This document shows, piece by piece, positions 39,984-51,005 of a stretch of 64,000 nucleotides of DNA. Source of the stretch: Sphingobium sp. CECT 9361 (GTDB lineage Bacteria; Pseudomonadota; Alphaproteobacteria; Sphingomonadales; Sphingomonadaceae); contig NZ_CAKKNC010000013.1 of assembly GCF_918741285.1 (NCBI RefSeq), positions 1 through 64,000 on the forward strand. The letters are read 5' to 3'. The notes under the pieces were generated by a model. The model was not told the DNA's origin, searched no databases, and worked only from the letters and a program-made list of their open reading frames with translations. A program made the position numbers and the translations under genes. Position 1 is the stretch's first letter, and every line of letters begins with the position of its first letter.

Positions 39984-41281
39984 TGCTCGCTGACAAGGAT
40001 CGCATCTTCACCAACCTCTACGGCTTTCAGGACTGGGGTCTGGAAGGCGCGCAGAAGCGTGGCGACTGGGACAATACGAAAGACCTGATGGCCCGCGGAC
40101 AGGACGCGATCATCGAGGAAATCAAGGCGTCCGGCCTGCGCGGTCGCGGCGGTGCGGGATTCCCGACCGGGATGAAATGGTCGTTCATGCCCAAGGAAAG
40201 CAAGGACGGCCGTCCCAGCTTTCTCGTCATCAATGCTGACGAATCCGAACCCGGCTCCTGCAAGGACCGCGAAATCATCCGCCACGATCCGCACAAGCTG
40301 GTCGAAGGCGCGCTGATCGCGGGCTTCGCAATGCGCGCGCGGGCGGCCTATATCTACATTCGCGGCGAATATATCTACGAAGCCAAGGTGCTGGAGGGTG
40401 CCGTCGCGCAAGCCTATGAAAAGGGCTTCCTCGGCAAGAACGCTTCGGGTTCCGGCTACGACTTCGACGTCTTCGTCCATCGCGGCGCAGGCGCCTATAT
40501 CTGCGGCGAAGAAACCGCGATGATCGAAAGCCTGGAAGGCAAGAAGGGCCAGCCACGGCTCAAGCCGCCATTCCCGGCAGGCGCAGGCCTTTATGGCTGC
40601 CCCACCACCGTCAACAATGTCGAGAGCATCGCGGTCGTCCCCACGATCCTGCGGCGCGGCGCGGCGTGGTTCTCCAGCTTCGGTCGTGACGGCAACAAGG
40701 GCACGAAGCTCTATCAGATCAGCGGCCATGTGAACAAACCCTGCGTGGTCGAGGAGGAAATGGGCATTTCCTTCAAGGATCTGATCGATACGCATTGCGG
40801 CGGCATTCGCGGTGGTTGGGACAATTTGCTGGCGGTGATCCCCGGCGGCTCTTCAGTCCCGCTCGTCCCCGCCGCGCAGATCGTCGACGCGCCGATGGAC
40901 TTCGACGGTTTGAAGGCCGTCGGCTCCGGCCTTGGCACCGCCGCCGTCATCGTCATGGACAAGTCCACCGACATCGTGCGCGCCATCAGCCGCCTCAGCT
41001 ACTTCTACAAGCATGAGAGTTGCGGCCAGTGCACGCCCTGCCGCGAAGGCACGGGCTGGATGTGGCGCGTAATGGAACGCCTGCGCACTGGCGAAGCGGA
41101 ACTTTCCGAAATCGACATGCTGCAGGAACTGACCAAGCAAGTCGAAGGCCACACCATCTGCGCGCTCGGCGACGCGGCGGCATGGCCGATCCAGGGTCTC
41201 ATCAAGCATTTCCGCCCTGAAATCGAACGGCGGATCAATGAAAATCACGGACCTGCGCCAGTGATGGAGGCAGCGGAGTAA
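39983..41281 (+). CDS. nuoF: NADH-quinone oxidoreductase subunit F
   Basis: 432 residues from ATG 39983 (GTG 39980 is the alternative; CGGAG at 39968-39972 favours the ATG). It oxidises NADH with [23 protein letters not shown] binds [19 protein letters not shown] and the glycine-rich FMN site follow, and cluster N3 ligands are in [15 protein letters not shown] with the fourth cysteine in [13 protein letters not shown]. It lies between nuoE and nuoG with a 1-base gap. Confidence 0.97.
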   Translation: MLADKDRIFTNLYGFQDWGLEGAQKRGDWDNTKDLMARGQDAIIEEIKASGLRGRGGAGFPTGMKWSFMPKESKDGRPSFLVINADESEPGSCKDREIIRHDPHKLVEGALIAGFAMRARAAYIYIRGEYIYEAKVLEGAVAQAYEKGFLGKNASGSGYDFDVFVHRGAGAYICGEETAMIESLEGKKGQPRLKPPFPAGAGLYGCPTTVNNVESIAVVPTILRRGAAWFSSFGRDGNKGTKLYQISGHVNKPCVVEEEMGISFKDLIDTHCGGIRGGWDNLLAVIPGGSSVPLVPAAQIVDAPMDFDGLKAVGSGLGTAAVIVMDKSTDIVRAISRLSYFYKHESCGQCTPCREGTGWMWRVMERLRTGEAELSEIDMLQELTKQVEGHTICALGDAAAWPIQGLIKHFRPEIERRINENHGPAPVMEAAE

Positions 41282-41282
41282 T

Positions 41283-43295
41283 ATGCCCAAGCTAACCGTA
41301 GACGGCGTAGAAATCGAAGTCCCCGCAGGCGCAACCGTCCTGCAGGCGTGCGAGATGGCGGGGAAGGAAATTCCGCGTTTCTGTTATCATGAGCGCCTGA
41401 GCATCGCTGGCAATTGCCGCATGTGTCTGGTCGAAGTGAAGCCCGGCCCGCCCAAGCCGCAGGCAAGCTGCGCGCTGCCCGCTGCCGAGGGTCAGGAAAT
41501 CCGCACCGACAGCCTGATGGTCAAGAAAGCGCGCGAAGGGGTGATGGAGTTTCTCCTCATCAACCATCCGCTCGATTGCCCCATCTGCGATCAGGGCGGC
41601 GAATGCGATTTGCAGGATCAGTCGGTCGCGTATGGCCGCGGCGCGTCGCGCTATGACGAGACCAAGCGCGCGGTCACCGAGAAATATATGGGCCCCATCG
41701 TCAAGACGGTGATGACCCGCTGTATCCAGTGCACCCGCTGCGTGCGCTTTGCCGAGGAAGTTGCTGGCGTGCCCGAAATCGGTGCGATCTATCGCGGCGA
41801 GAATATGCAGATCACCACCTATCTGGAACATGCCGCCAAGAGCGAACTGTCCGGCAATGTGGTCGACCTCTGCCCGGTCGGCGCGCTGACCGCCAAGCCG
41901 TACGCGTTCGAAGCGCGTCCTTGGGAGCTCAAGAAGAACTTCGCCATCGACGTGATGGACGCGCTGGGCGCGAACATCCGCCTCGACAGCCGGGGACGTC
42001 AGGTGCTGCGCGCTTTGCCGCGGATCAATGACGACGTGAACGAAGAGTGGATTACGGACAAGACGCGGCATCATGTCGATGGTCTCGTCCGCCGCCGCCT
42101 CGACAAGCCTTATGTGCGCAAGGACGGCAAGCTCGTCGAAGCGACATGGGCCGACGCGTTTCACGCGATTGCTGCTGTGGCCGCTACCGCGAACGGTTCT
42201 GTCGCTGCTGTCGCCGGCGACATGCTCGATTGCGAAACGATGTTCGCGGCCAAGTTGCTGGTCCAGAAGCTGGGCGGCACGATGCTCGAAGGGCGTCAGA
42301 CCGGCCTTGCCTATGACGTGTCGAGCCTTGCCGCCGTCAACTTCAACACCGGCATCGCGAATATCGAGAATGCCGACGCGATCCTGTTGATCAACAGCAA
42401 CCTGCGCTGGGAAGCGCCGCTCATCAACACGCGCATCCGCAAGGCGATCAAAAAGGGCGCGAAGGTATTTGCCGTCGGGCCGGAATTTGATCTGACATAC
42501 AAGGTCGAATGGCTTGGCAACGACGCCAGCTTGCTTGGCAAGCTCCCCGATGCCGTGACCGAAGCCTTCGGCAAGGCCGAGCGTCCCGCGATCATTATGG
42601 GCGGCGGCGCACTGGCCAAGGATGGCGCGCATGGCGCAGCATTGGCGCTGGCCAAGTCGCTCAATGTTGTACGTGAAGGCTGGAATGGCTTCAACGTCCT
42701 GCATTTCGCTGCAGCGCGCATGGGCGGGTTGATGCTCGGCTATGCCACCGATGGCGGGATCAAGGCCGTCGCGGCGGCCAAGCCCAAGCTGCTGTTCGCT
42801 TTGGGTGCCGACGAAGTGAATTACGATCTGTTCTCGGACAGCTTCAAGGTGTTCATTGGCCACCATGGCGACAATGGCGCGCATCATGCCGACGTCATCT
42901 TGCCCGGTGCCACCTATGCGGAGAAGGCCGGCACCTACGTCAATCTGGAAGGCCGCGTGCAGCGTAGCGAGAAGGCCGTCTTCGCCCCCGGCGACGCGCG
43001 CGAAGACTGGTCGATCCTGCGCGCACTGTCCGATGTGCTCGGCGCGACCCTGCCGTTCGACAGCTTCAACGCAGTGCGTAGCGAGATGGCGAAGGCAGTC
43101 CCGGCGCTCGGCGTCGAAGGTCTGGCGTCCTACGATTGGGCGTCGCCATCCTTGCCCACCGACGCAACAGGCGAATTTGCCTCGCCGATCAAGGATTTCT
43201 ACCTCACCAACGCCATCTGCCGCGCCAGCCCGACCATGCAACGCTGCTCGGCCGAACTGATCCAGGGCGAAGATTTCGCGGAGGCGGCAGAGTGA
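41283..43295 (+). CDS. nuoG: NADH-quinone oxidoreductase subunit G
   Basis: 670 residues, 75-kDa subunit. The N-terminal ferredoxin domain starts MPKLTVDGVEIEVPAGATV with cluster ligands in FCYHERLSIAGNCRMCLVE (cluster N1b). The His-Cys cluster (N5) is in HPLDCPICDQGGECDLQD and the N4 ligands in RCIQCTRCVRFAEEVAG. The remaining part is a molybdopterin-type fold without cofactor motifs. The length fits the alphaproteobacterial/mitochondrial form, shorter than the E. coli 908 residues. A 118-base gap with a REPIN-like repeat separates it from nuoH. Confidence 0.96.
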   Translation: MPKLTVDGVEIEVPAGATVLQACEMAGKEIPRFCYHERLSIAGNCRMCLVEVKPGPPKPQASCALPAAEGQEIRTDSLMVKKAREGVMEFLLINHPLDCPICDQGGECDLQDQSVAYGRGASRYDETKRAVTEKYMGPIVKTVMTRCIQCTRCVRFAEEVAGVPEIGAIYRGENMQITTYLEHAAKSELSGNVVDLCPVGALTAKPYAFEARPWELKKNFAIDVMDALGANIRLDSRGRQVLRALPRINDDVNEEWITDKTRHHVDGLVRRRLDKPYVRKDGKLVEATWADAFHAIAAVAATANGSVAAVAGDMLDCETMFAAKLLVQKLGGTMLEGRQTGLAYDVSSLAAVNFNTGIANIENADAILLINSNLRWEAPLINTRIRKAIKKGAKVFAVGPEFDLTYKVEWLGNDASLLGKLPDAVTEAFGKAERPAIIMGGGALAKDGAHGAALALAKSLNVVREGWNGFNVLHFAAARMGGLMLGYATDGGIKAVAAAKPKLLFALGADEVNYDLFSDSFKVFIGHHGDNGAHHADVILPGATYAEKAGTYVNLEGRVQRSEKAVFAPGDAREDWSILRALSDVLGATLPFDSFNAVRSEMAKAVPALGVEGLASYDWASPSLPTDATGEFASPIKDFYLTNAICRASPTMQRCSAELIQGEDFAEAAE

Positions 43296-43314
43296 TGCGC
43301 GCATCCACCGCCAT

Positions 43315-43398
43315 CCGTCACCTCAGCGCAGGCTGGGGTCTCATGCAATCGCGAACCGACCTTGCCGCACAAGACCTCAGCCTGCGCTGGGGTGACGG
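43315..43398. repeat. Paired REP elements (REPIN-like) between nuoG and nuoH
   Basis: CGTCACCTCAGCGCAGGCTG (43316-43335) and its inverted partner CAGCCTGCGCTGGGGTGACG (43378-43397) are near-perfect reverse complements over about 25 bases, separated by about 40 bases. The arms share the CGTCA-CC-AGCG core with 39224-39308. The pair can fold into one long hairpin in the nuo transcript. The nuoH ribosome-binding site GAGGGAG lies just after it. Confidence 0.8.
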
Positions 43399-43413
43399 CT
43401 TGAGGGAGCCGTC

Positions 43414-44469
43414 ATGACCGCCTTCTTCCAAAATCTCGGCATGTCCTATGGCGCCGCATGGTTCACCTCGACCATCGCAGGCATCCTGCTCATCGCGCTC
43501 CCAGTCATGCTGGCCGTCGCCATGATCATCTACGCCGATCGCAAGATTTGGGCAGCAATGGCGCTGCGCAAGGGACCGAACGTCGTTGGACCTTTCGGCT
43601 TGCTGCAATCCTTCGCCGATGGTCTGAAGGTATTCCTGCAGGAAACGATCATTCCTTCGGCGGCTAATCGCGGCCTGTTCCTGATCGCACCGATCATCAC
43701 CTTCACTGTCGCGCTGATGGCTTGGGCGGTCATCCCGTTTCAAGCAAAAGTGGTACTGTCGGACATCAATGTCGGCTTGCTCTACATCCTGGCGATCAGT
43801 TCGCTGGGCGTCTATGGCGTCGTCATTGCGGGCTGGGCCTCCAACTCGAAATACCCTTTCTTCTCTGCGATGCGCGCATCGGCACAGATGATTTCCTACG
43901 AAGTGTCCATCGGTTTCGTGTTGATCTCCGTGGTGCTGTGGGCCGGATCGTTCAACCTCACAACCATCGTGGAGAGCCAGAAGGGCTATTATGGGTTCCT
44001 CAACGGCAATGGTTTCAATCCGCTGCTGTTCCCGATGGCGGTCGTGTTCCTCATTTCCTCGATGGCGGAAACCGCCCGCGCGCCGTTCGACCTGACCGAA
44101 GCGGAAAGCGAACTCGTCGCCGGTTATCAGACCGAATATAGCTCGATGGCCTTCGCGCTCTACTGGCTTGGCGAATATGCCAACGTCATTCTGATGTGCG
44201 CGCTGAACGCCATCCTGTTCTGGGGCGGTTATCTCCCGCCGCTCGATATAGACCTGATCCCGTGGTTCGACATCCCCGGCATCATCTGGCTCTTCGGCAA
44301 GATTCTCGTCTTCTTCTTCATCTTCTCATGGGTGAAGGCGACCGTACCGCGTTACCGCTACGATCAACTCATGCGTCTGGGTTGGAAAGTCTTCCTGCCG
44401 CTGTCGCTCGGTTGGGTCGTGCTGGTGAGCGGCTTCCTGATGTTCACGCGCTATGGAGGCGCAGCATGA
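43414..44469 (+). CDS. nuoH: NADH-quinone oxidoreductase subunit H
   Basis: 351 residues with about eight membrane helices; it links the quinone chamber to the proton-pumping arm. [20 protein letters not shown] and [20 protein letters not shown] are the conserved first cytoplasmic loop. [20 protein letters not shown] carries the invariant glutamates, and [19 protein letters not shown] the C-terminal loop. It overlaps nuoI by 4 bases. Confidence 0.97.
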   Translation: MTAFFQNLGMSYGAAWFTSTIAGILLIALPVMLAVAMIIYADRKIWAAMALRKGPNVVGPFGLLQSFADGLKVFLQETIIPSAANRGLFLIAPIITFTVALMAWAVIPFQAKVVLSDINVGLLYILAISSLGVYGVVIAGWASNSKYPFFSAMRASAQMISYEVSIGFVLISVVLWAGSFNLTTIVESQKGYYGFLNGNGFNPLLFPMAVVFLISSMAETARAPFDLTEAESELVAGYQTEYSSMAFALYWLGEYANVILMCALNAILFWGGYLPPLDIDLIPWFDIPGIIWLFGKILVFFFIFSWVKATVPRYRYDQLMRLGWKVFLPLSLGWVVLVSGFLMFTRYGGAA

Positions 44470-44945
44470 TCCACGCGATCAAATCCTTCTTCCTCGTCGA
44501 GTTTTTGAAGGCGCACTGGCTGACCTTGAAGTATTTCTTCAAGCCCAAGGCGACCATCAACTACCCCTACGAGAAGAACCCGATCAGCCCGCGTTTCCGG
44601 GGCGAGCATGCCTTGCGCCGCTATCCCAATGGCGAAGAACGCTGCATCGCGTGCAAGCTGTGCGAAGCCGTCTGCCCCGCGCAGGCGATCACCATCGAAG
44701 CGCAACCGCGCGAAGATGGCAGCCGCCGCACGACCCGCTACGACATCGACATGACCAAGTGCATTTACTGCGGCCTGTGTCAGGAAGCCTGCCCAGTGGA
44801 TGCCGTGGTCGAAGGCCCGAATTTCGAATTTTCGACTGAAACCCGTGAGGAGCTTATCTACGACAAGGCCAAGCTCCTTGAAAATGGTGACAAGTGGGAG
44901 CGTGCTTTGGCCGCAAACCTTGCCGCCGATGCACCCTATCGTTAA
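44466..44945 (+). CDS. nuoI: NADH-quinone oxidoreductase subunit I
   Basis: 159 residues from ATG 44466 ([18 protein letters not shown]), which overlaps the nuoH stop by 4 bases; the open frame extends upstream inside nuoH but without homology. Two 4Fe-4S ferredoxin motifs, [17 protein letters not shown] and [17 protein letters not shown], bind clusters N6a and N6b. An N-terminal amphipathic helix anchors it to the membrane arm. Confidence 0.97.
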   Translation: MIHAIKSFFLVEFLKAHWLTLKYFFKPKATINYPYEKNPISPRFRGEHALRRYPNGEERCIACKLCEAVCPAQAITIEAQPREDGSRRTTRYDIDMTKCIYCGLCQEACPVDAVVEGPNFEFSTETREELIYDKAKLLENGDKWERALAANLAADAPYR

Positions 44946-44977
44946 GCGCTGCGCGACCGCAGGGGGATATTGATCCA

Positions 44978-45589
44978 GTGATTCACGTGCTAGCCTTTTA
45001 CCTGTTTGCGACGGTGGTGATCGCCAGTGGTGCGATGACCATATTCTCGCGCAACCCGGTGCATTCGGTGCTCTGGCTGATCCTTGCTTTCTTCAATGCA
45101 GCGGGTCTGATGATCCTGCTGGGGGCGGAATTCATCGCGATGCTGCTGGTGATCGTGTATGTCGGCGCCGTCGCGGTGCTGTTCATGTTCGTCGTGATGA
45201 TGCTCGACATCGACTTTGCCGAATTGCGCGCCGGTTTCGTCAATTACCTGCCCTTCGGCCTGGCCATCGCGGTGATCCTGCTGGCGGAAATCGTGCTGGG
45301 CGTGGGCATATGGAGCGCGGGGCCGGTAGAATTGGCGCAGCGCGCGGCGCCTGCCACAGCCGATGTGTCGAACATTCAGGCCATCGGTGCGTTGCTCTAC
45401 ACCCGCTACATCTTCCTGTTCGAGGCCGCCGGGCTTGTTCTGCTGGTGGCGATGGTCGGCGCTATCGTGCTGACGCACCGCGCTCGTGGCGGCGTTCGGG
45501 GCCAGAATATCGACAAGCAGAACCGTCGCCGTCCGCAGGATGCCGTACGCAACGTCAATCAGCCCGTCGGGCAGGGGGTGGAATTGTGA
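44978..45589 (+). CDS. nuoJ: NADH-quinone oxidoreductase subunit J
   Basis: 203 residues from GTG 44978, preceded by AGGGGG; earlier in-frame starts lie in nuoI. Five membrane helices. The family core is [38 protein letters not shown] and [14 protein letters not shown], the helix with the pi-bulge. The C-terminus has an Arg/Gln-rich tail ([12 protein letters not shown]-like). The stop overlaps the nuoK start as GTGA. Confidence 0.95.
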   Translation: MIHVLAFYLFATVVIASGAMTIFSRNPVHSVLWLILAFFNAAGLMILLGAEFIAMLLVIVYVGAVAVLFMFVVMMLDIDFAELRAGFVNYLPFGLAIAVILLAEIVLGVGIWSAGPVELAQRAAPATADVSNIQAIGALLYTRYIFLFEAAGLVLLVAMVGAIVLTHRARGGVRGQNIDKQNRRRPQDAVRNVNQPVGQGVEL

Positions 45590-45891
45590 TCGGCCTGCAA
45601 CATTATCTGGTCGTCAGCGCCATCCTGTTCGTGATGGGCGTTCTCGGCATTTTCATCAATCGCAAGAACGTGATCATCATCCTGATGGCCATCGAGCTCA
45701 TCCTGCTAGCGGTGAACATCAACCTCGTCGCCTTCAGCGCCTTTCTGGGCGATCTGGTGGGGCAGGTGTTCTCGATGTTCGTGCTTACCGTCGCGGCGGG
45801 CGAAGCGGCCATTGGGCTTGCCATCCTCGTCATCTATTTCCGCGGTCGCGGCACCATTGCCGTCGATGATGCCAACCGGATGAAGGGCTGA
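45586..45891 (+). CDS. nuoK: NADH-quinone oxidoreductase subunit K
   Basis: 101 residues from GTG 45586. Three helices with [35 protein letters not shown] and [18 protein letters not shown]. The two membrane glutamates needed for proton transfer in the family are present (IELILLAVN and AAGEAAIG). It sits between nuoJ and nuoL. Confidence 0.96.
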   Translation: MIGLQHYLVVSAILFVMGVLGIFINRKNVIIILMAIELILLAVNINLVAFSAFLGDLVGQVFSMFVLTVAAGEAAIGLAILVIYFRGRGTIAVDDANRMKG

Positions 45892-45901
45892 AGACCTCGA
45901 C

Positions 45902-47995
45902 ATGATCCAGCTTATCGTCCTTTTCCCGTTGCTTGCCGCGATCATCGCGGGCCTTGGCAATCGCATCATCGGCAATGTGCCGGCAAAGATCGTCACAACC
46001 GGCGCGCTGTTCGCTTCCTGCGCGCTGAGCTGGCCGATCTTCCTGTCGTTCGTCGGCGGTGACGCAACGCCGCATGTCGAGCCGCTGTTCACCTGGATCC
46101 GTTCGGGCGATTTCAACGCGGCCTGGGCTTTGCGCGTCGATACGATGACGGCAGTGATGCTCGTCGTGGTCACCACCGTTTCGGCGCTCGTGCACCTTTA
46201 TAGCTGGGGCTATATGGACGAAGATCCCGATCAGCCGCGCTTCTTCGCCTATCTCTCGCTCTTCACCTTTGCGATGTTGATGCTGGTAACGGCAAACAAC
46301 CTGCTTCAGATGTTCTTCGGTTGGGAAGGCGTCGGTCTCGCTTCCTATCTCTTGATCGGCTTCTGGTTCCGTAAGCCTTCCGCCAACGCTGCCGCGATCA
46401 AGGCGTTCGTGGTCAACCGCGTCGGCGATCTTGGCTTTATGATGGGTATTTTCGGCACCTATCTGGTGTTCAACACCATTTCGATCCCCGAAATCCTCGC
46501 CGCCGCGCCGTCTATGGCCGGTTCCACCATCGGTTTCCTGGGTGCGCGTTTCGACACGATGACGGTCCTCTGCCTGCTGCTGTTTATCGGCGCGATGGGT
46601 AAATCGGCGCAGCTTGGCCTCCACACATGGTTGCCGGACGCTATGGAAGGCCCGACCCCGGTGTCGGCGCTGATCCATGCCGCGACGATGGTGACCGCAG
46701 GCGTGTTCATGGTTTGCCGCCTGTCGCCGATGTTCGAAACCAGTCCGACAGCATTGGGCGTCGTGACGTTCGTGGGTGCCGCAACCTGTCTGTTCGCTGC
46801 GACTGTCGGCACGGTGCAGAACGACATCAAGCGCGTGATCGCCTATTCGACCTGTTCGCAGCTCGGTTACATGTTCTTCGCGGCAGGCGTCGGCGCTTAT
46901 GGCGCGTCGATGTTCCACCTGTTCACCCACGCCTTCTTCAAGGCGCTGCTGTTCCTGGGCGCAGGCTCGGTCATCCATGCGATGCACCATGAACAGGATA
47001 TGCGCTATTATGGTGCGTTGCGTAAGGAAATCCCGATCACCTTCTGGGCGATGACCGCCGGTACGCTGGCGATCACCGGCGTCGGCGTCATCGACGTGTT
47101 CGGCTTCGCGGGTTTCTATTCCAAGGATGCGATCCTCGAAGCGGCCTATGCTGCGGGCGGCCGCGGACAGCTTGCGTTCTTCGTCGGCATTTTTGCCGCG
47201 CTGCTCACCAGCTTCTATAGCTGGCGTCTGGTGTTCCTGACCTTCTTCGGCAAGCCGCGCTGGGCCGCATCGGAACATATCCAACATGCGCTGCACGACA
47301 GTCACGGCCACGACGACCATGCCACGCACGGTCATGGCAGCGAGGAAGCCAACGCACCGGCGCAGGAAAATGCCGGGCATGATGCGCATGGCCACGATGC
47401 CCACGCGCATCATGCTTCCGCAACAGGCACCGGCGGCTATCACCCGCATGAAAGTCCTTGGGTCATGCTGATCCCGCTGATCGTCCTCAGCTTTGGCGCA
47501 GTCTTCGCCGGGTTCCTGTTCCATCACAGTTTCGTCGACGCCGAACATGGCGCCGAGTTCTGGCAGGGTGCCATCGCCTTCAACACCCATCTGATGCACG
47601 CAATGCATGAGGTTCCGTTGTGGGTGAAATTGGCGCCGGCTGCCGTGATGCTCACGGGCCTCGCAATCGCCTGGCTTTCCTACATCCGTTACACCGACTG
47701 GCCGCGCCAGTTCGTCGGACAGTTCGGCGTTCTCTACACCTTCCTGCTCAACAAATGGTATTTCGACGAGCTTTATAACGTCCTGTTCGTAAAGCCTGCC
47801 TTCGCCATTGGCCGGGTCTTCTGGAAGGTCGGCGATATTGGCATCATCGACCGCTTTGGCCCCAACGGCCTTGCCGCTCTGGTGGTGCAGGGGGGCAAGC
47901 TGACACGGCGGCTCCAGTCGGGCTATCTCTACACTTACGCGCTGGTGATGCTGCTTGGGCTCGCCGCGGCTGCAACCTGGGCGATCGCACGATAA
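45902..47995 (+). CDS. nuoL: NADH-quinone oxidoreductase subunit L with a histidine-rich loop
   Basis: 697 residues, antiporter-like proton channel. [17 protein letters not shown] and [19 protein letters not shown] carry the conserved Glu and Lys, followed by [20 protein letters not shown]. Between residues about 459 and 519 there is a loop unusually rich in histidine ([15 protein letters not shown] and [12 protein letters not shown]), just before [16 protein letters not shown]. The C-terminal lateral helix region follows. The last base overlaps the nuoM start. Confidence 0.96.
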   Translation: MIQLIVLFPLLAAIIAGLGNRIIGNVPAKIVTTGALFASCALSWPIFLSFVGGDATPHVEPLFTWIRSGDFNAAWALRVDTMTAVMLVVVTTVSALVHLYSWGYMDEDPDQPRFFAYLSLFTFAMLMLVTANNLLQMFFGWEGVGLASYLLIGFWFRKPSANAAAIKAFVVNRVGDLGFMMGIFGTYLVFNTISIPEILAAAPSMAGSTIGFLGARFDTMTVLCLLLFIGAMGKSAQLGLHTWLPDAMEGPTPVSALIHAATMVTAGVFMVCRLSPMFETSPTALGVVTFVGAATCLFAATVGTVQNDIKRVIAYSTCSQLGYMFFAAGVGAYGASMFHLFTHAFFKALLFLGAGSVIHAMHHEQDMRYYGALRKEIPITFWAMTAGTLAITGVGVIDVFGFAGFYSKDAILEAAYAAGGRGQLAFFVGIFAALLTSFYSWRLVFLTFFGKPRWAASEHIQHALHDSHGHDDHATHGHGSEEANAPAQENAGHDAHGHDAHAHHASATGTGGYHPHESPWVMLIPLIVLSFGAVFAGFLFHHSFVDAEHGAEFWQGAIAFNTHLMHAMHEVPLWVKLAPAAVMLTGLAIAWLSYIRYTDWPRQFVGQFGVLYTFLLNKWYFDELYNVLFVKPAFAIGRVFWKVGDIGIIDRFGPNGLAALVVQGGKLTRRLQSGYLYTYALVMLLGLAAAATWAIAR

Positions 47996-49554
47996 TGAAC
48001 CAGCTTGGCTTTCCCATTCTCACGCTGATGATGGCTATCCCGATGGCGGGGGCCATCGCCTGCCTGTTCGTGAACGATAAATCGGCGCGCAGCATCGCAC
48101 TGATCGCGACGCTGATCGACCTCGCGCTGGGCATCGTCCTATGGGCGACCTTCGATAAGATCCAAGGCGCGCAGTGGCAGTTCACTGAGTACGCACCGAT
48201 CTTCGGTCGCTTCGCCTGGGCGCTCGGCATCGACGGTATCGCGCTGATGCTGATTATGCTGACGGTGTTCCTGATGCCGATCTGCATCGGCGCAAGCTGG
48301 GTGGCGATCAATAAGCGCGTCGGCGAGTATATGGCGGCTTTCCTCCTCATGGAGGTGCTGATGATCGGCGTCTTCTCGGCGCAGGATATCTTCCTCTTTT
48401 ACGTGATGTTCGAAGCAGGCCTGATCCCGATGTACCTGATCATCGGCATCTGGGGCGGCGCAGAACGCATTTACGCAAGTTACAAGTTCTTCCTCTACAC
48501 GTTGCTGGGATCGGTTCTGATGCTGATCGCGATGATGTGGATGGTGCAGGAAGCCGGTTCCACCAGCATCCCTGTGCTGATGGCCTACGACTTCGCGCCT
48601 CAGGCTCAGACATGGCTCTGGCTCGCCTTCTTCGCCAGCTTTGCCGTGAAGATGCCGATGTGGCCGGTGCACACCTGGTTGCCTGACGCGCACGTTCAGG
48701 CACCGACTGCAGGGTCCGTCATCCTGGCAGGCGTGCTGTTGAAGATGGGCGGGTACGGCTTCCTGCGTTTCTCGCTCCCGATGTTCCCGGAGGCCTCCGC
48801 ACAGTTCGCGCCTTTGATCTTCGGCCTGTCGATGGTGGCCGTGGTCTACACGTCACTCGTTGCACTGGTGCAGAGCGACATGAAGAAGCTGATCGCGTAT
48901 TCCTCGGTCGCCCATATGGCCATCGTGACCGTCGGCCTGTTCGCTTTCAATCAGCAGGGTATTGAAGGCGCGATCATGGTGATGCTTGGCCACGGCCTTG
49001 TCGCGAGTGCGCTCTTCCTGTGCGTGGGCGTGATTTACGACCGGCTGCATACCAGAGAGATCAGCCGCTACGGCGGACTGTCGATCAACATGCCCAAATA
49101 TGCGGTATTGTTCCTGTTCTTCACTATGGCAGCCGTGGGCTTGCCGGGGACCAGCAACTTCGTCGGTGAGTTCCTAGCACTGATGGGTGTCTATGAAGCC
49201 TCCAGTTGGGTGGCCATCGTTTGCACGACGGGCATCATTCTAGGCGCCGCCTACATGCTCTATCTCTATCGCCGGGTTTGCTATGGCGAGATTGTTCATG
49301 ACGATGTCCGCGCTATGCCGGACCTGTCGGGACGCGAAATGTGGCTGCTCGCACCTATCGCGGCTGCGGTATTGTGGATGGGTGTCTATCCTGAAAGCTT
49401 CATCGCGCCGATGCGCGCCGACGTTGCATCGCTTGTTGCGCGCGTTGACCGTGCCAAGCCTGTCGGCGATGCCAAACTGACTGCAGGAAAGCCTGCCGCC
49501 GCTGCCGAAGGGCACGCTGCCGAAACCCATGAAACGCCAGCGGAGGCGCACTGA
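47995..49554 (+). CDS. nuoM: NADH-quinone oxidoreductase subunit M
   Basis: 519 residues, antiporter-like subunit. LFYVMFEAGLIPMYLIIGIW has the conserved Glu. AVKMPMWPVHTWLPDAHVQA and LLKMGGYGFLRFSLPMFPEA have conserved lysines, then KKLIAYSSVAHMAIVTVGLF. The C-terminus has a short Ala/Glu/His-rich tail after the last helix. One-base overlaps with nuoL and nuoN at both ends suggest coupled translation. Confidence 0.97.
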   Translation: MNQLGFPILTLMMAIPMAGAIACLFVNDKSARSIALIATLIDLALGIVLWATFDKIQGAQWQFTEYAPIFGRFAWALGIDGIALMLIMLTVFLMPICIGASWVAINKRVGEYMAAFLLMEVLMIGVFSAQDIFLFYVMFEAGLIPMYLIIGIWGGAERIYASYKFFLYTLLGSVLMLIAMMWMVQEAGSTSIPVLMAYDFAPQAQTWLWLAFFASFAVKMPMWPVHTWLPDAHVQAPTAGSVILAGVLLKMGGYGFLRFSLPMFPEASAQFAPLIFGLSMVAVVYTSLVALVQSDMKKLIAYSSVAHMAIVTVGLFAFNQQGIEGAIMVMLGHGLVASALFLCVGVIYDRLHTREISRYGGLSINMPKYAVLFLFFTMAAVGLPGTSNFVGEFLALMGVYEASSWVAIVCTTGIILGAAYMLYLYRRVCYGEIVHDDVRAMPDLSGREMWLLAPIAAAVLWMGVYPESFIAPMRADVASLVARVDRAKPVGDAKLTAGKPAAAAEGHAAETHETPAEAH

Positions 49555-51005
49555 TGATCGATTCCGCATCTCTTTTGATGGTCGCACCCGAGCTGGTGCT
49601 GACCGTGGGCGCACTCGTTTTGCTTATGGTCGCAGCATATGCCGGTGACCGCATGGCTAAAGTCGTCAGTTGGATGTCCATCGCGACTCTTGTGGCTGCG
49701 GGCCTGACGTTGCTGGGCTTGCCCGGTCACGGTGGGGACGCGTTCGAGGGCCTGTATCGGGCCGACGCCTTCGCGGCTTATGCCAAAGTCCTGATTTATG
49801 CGGCTGCCGCTGCCTCTATCGTCGTGGCCCCAAGGTTCTTTGCCCCTACGGCAGCCAATGCCAGTGGCGCGCTCCGTGCCGAATATCCGATACTGATCCT
49901 GCTGGCCTGCATCGGCATGGGCATGATGGTGTCGGCGGGCGATATGATGACGCTGTATGTCGGCCTCGAACTCAACAGCCTTGCGGCTTATGTCCTCGCC
50001 AGCTTCATGCGGCAGGATACGCGCTCGGCAGAAGCAGGGCTGAAATATTTCGTCCTTGGCGCGCTGGCGAGCGGCATTCTCCTTTATGGCATTTCGCTGC
50101 TGTACGGCTTTTCTGGATCGACGAGCTTCGATGGGATCGCGGTAGCCATGGGGGACAAGCTCTCCAATGGCTTGCTGTTCGGCATGGTGTTTGTGCTGGC
50201 GGGCCTCGCGTTCAAGATCAGCGCCGTCCCGTTCCACATGTGGACGCCCGATGTGTACGAAGGTGCGCCGACGCCGGTAACGACCTTCTTCGCGAGTGCA
50301 CCGAAAGTCGCCGCCATGGGTCTGACGGTGCGCGTTGCCATCGAGGCGCTTGGTCCGGGCGGCATGGCTTGGCAGCAGATCGTGATCTTCGTCGCCTTGG
50401 CATCGATCCTGTTCGGGGGCGTTGCAGCCATAGGGCAGACCAACATCAAACGTCTGCTCGCGTATTCGTCTATCAACAACGTGGGCTTCGCGCTCATTGG
50501 CCTTGCTGCCGGAACGCCTGCCGGTGTCGCGGCCACGATGAGCTACATGACAATCTACGTCGTGATGACCATCGGCAGCTTCTTCTGCATCATCCAGATG
50601 CGCGACCGCGACGGTAATCCGATTGAAACCATCGCAAGCCTTGCGGGACTTTCGCAATCGCGCAAGGGGCTGGCGGCGGCGCTGGCGATCTTCATGTTCA
50701 GCCTTGCCGGTATTCCACCGCTCTTCGGTTTCTGGGCCAAGTTCCTGGTGTTCGATGCCGCAGTCGGTGCTGGCCTCCTTGGCCTTGCAGCCTTCGGCAT
50801 TGCAGCATCGGTGATTGGCGCATTTTACTATCTGAAGATCATCAAGACGATGTATTTCGATGAGCCAGCCGCCGAGTATGCCACCGGTACGCCGATCATC
50901 GAGAACACCGTTATTGCGCTCTGTGCAGCCGTCATCGTGTTCGGTTATCTCCTCAATCCCGTGCTGGATAGCGCCAGCGCCGCAGCGGCGGCGGCGCTCT
51001 TCTGA
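49554..51005 (+). CDS. nuoN: NADH-quinone oxidoreductase subunit N
   Basis: 483 residues, third antiporter-like subunit and last of the 14-gene complex. MTLYVGLELNSLAAYVLASF, SAEAGLKYFVLGALASGILL, KISAVPFHMWTPDVYEGAPT and NIKRLLAYSSINNVGFALIG are the conserved motifs. The stop codon overlaps the inferred CTG start of the biotin ligase gene as CTGA, so birA is probably read on the same transcript. Confidence 0.97.
   Translation: MIDSASLLMVAPELVLTVGALVLLMVAAYAGDRMAKVVSWMSIATLVAAGLTLLGLPGHGGDAFEGLYRADAFAAYAKVLIYAAAAASIVVAPRFFAPTAANASGALRAEYPILILLACIGMGMMVSAGDMMTLYVGLELNSLAAYVLASFMRQDTRSAEAGLKYFVLGALASGILLYGISLLYGFSGSTSFDGIAVAMGDKLSNGLLFGMVFVLAGLAFKISAVPFHMWTPDVYEGAPTPVTTFFASAPKVAAMGLTVRVAIEALGPGGMAWQQIVIFVALASILFGGVAAIGQTNIKRLLAYSSINNVGFALIGLAAGTPAGVAATMSYMTIYVVMTIGSFFCIIQMRDRDGNPIETIASLAGLSQSRKGLAAALAIFMFSLAGIPPLFGFWAKFLVFDAAVGAGLLGLAAFGIAASVIGAFYYLKIIKTMYFDEPAAEYATGTPIIENTVIALCAAVIVFGYLLNPVLDSASAAAAAALF

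Noticed and set aside
41292-43304. 670-residue open frame antisense to nuoG
   Set aside because: High-GC coding strands often leave long antisense frames; nuoG on the plus strand is certain and the antisense product has no family features.
45830-47608. 592-residue open frame antisense to nuoK/nuoL
   Set aside because: Mirror of nuoL; its His/Arg/Glu-rich composition is a by-product of antisense reading.
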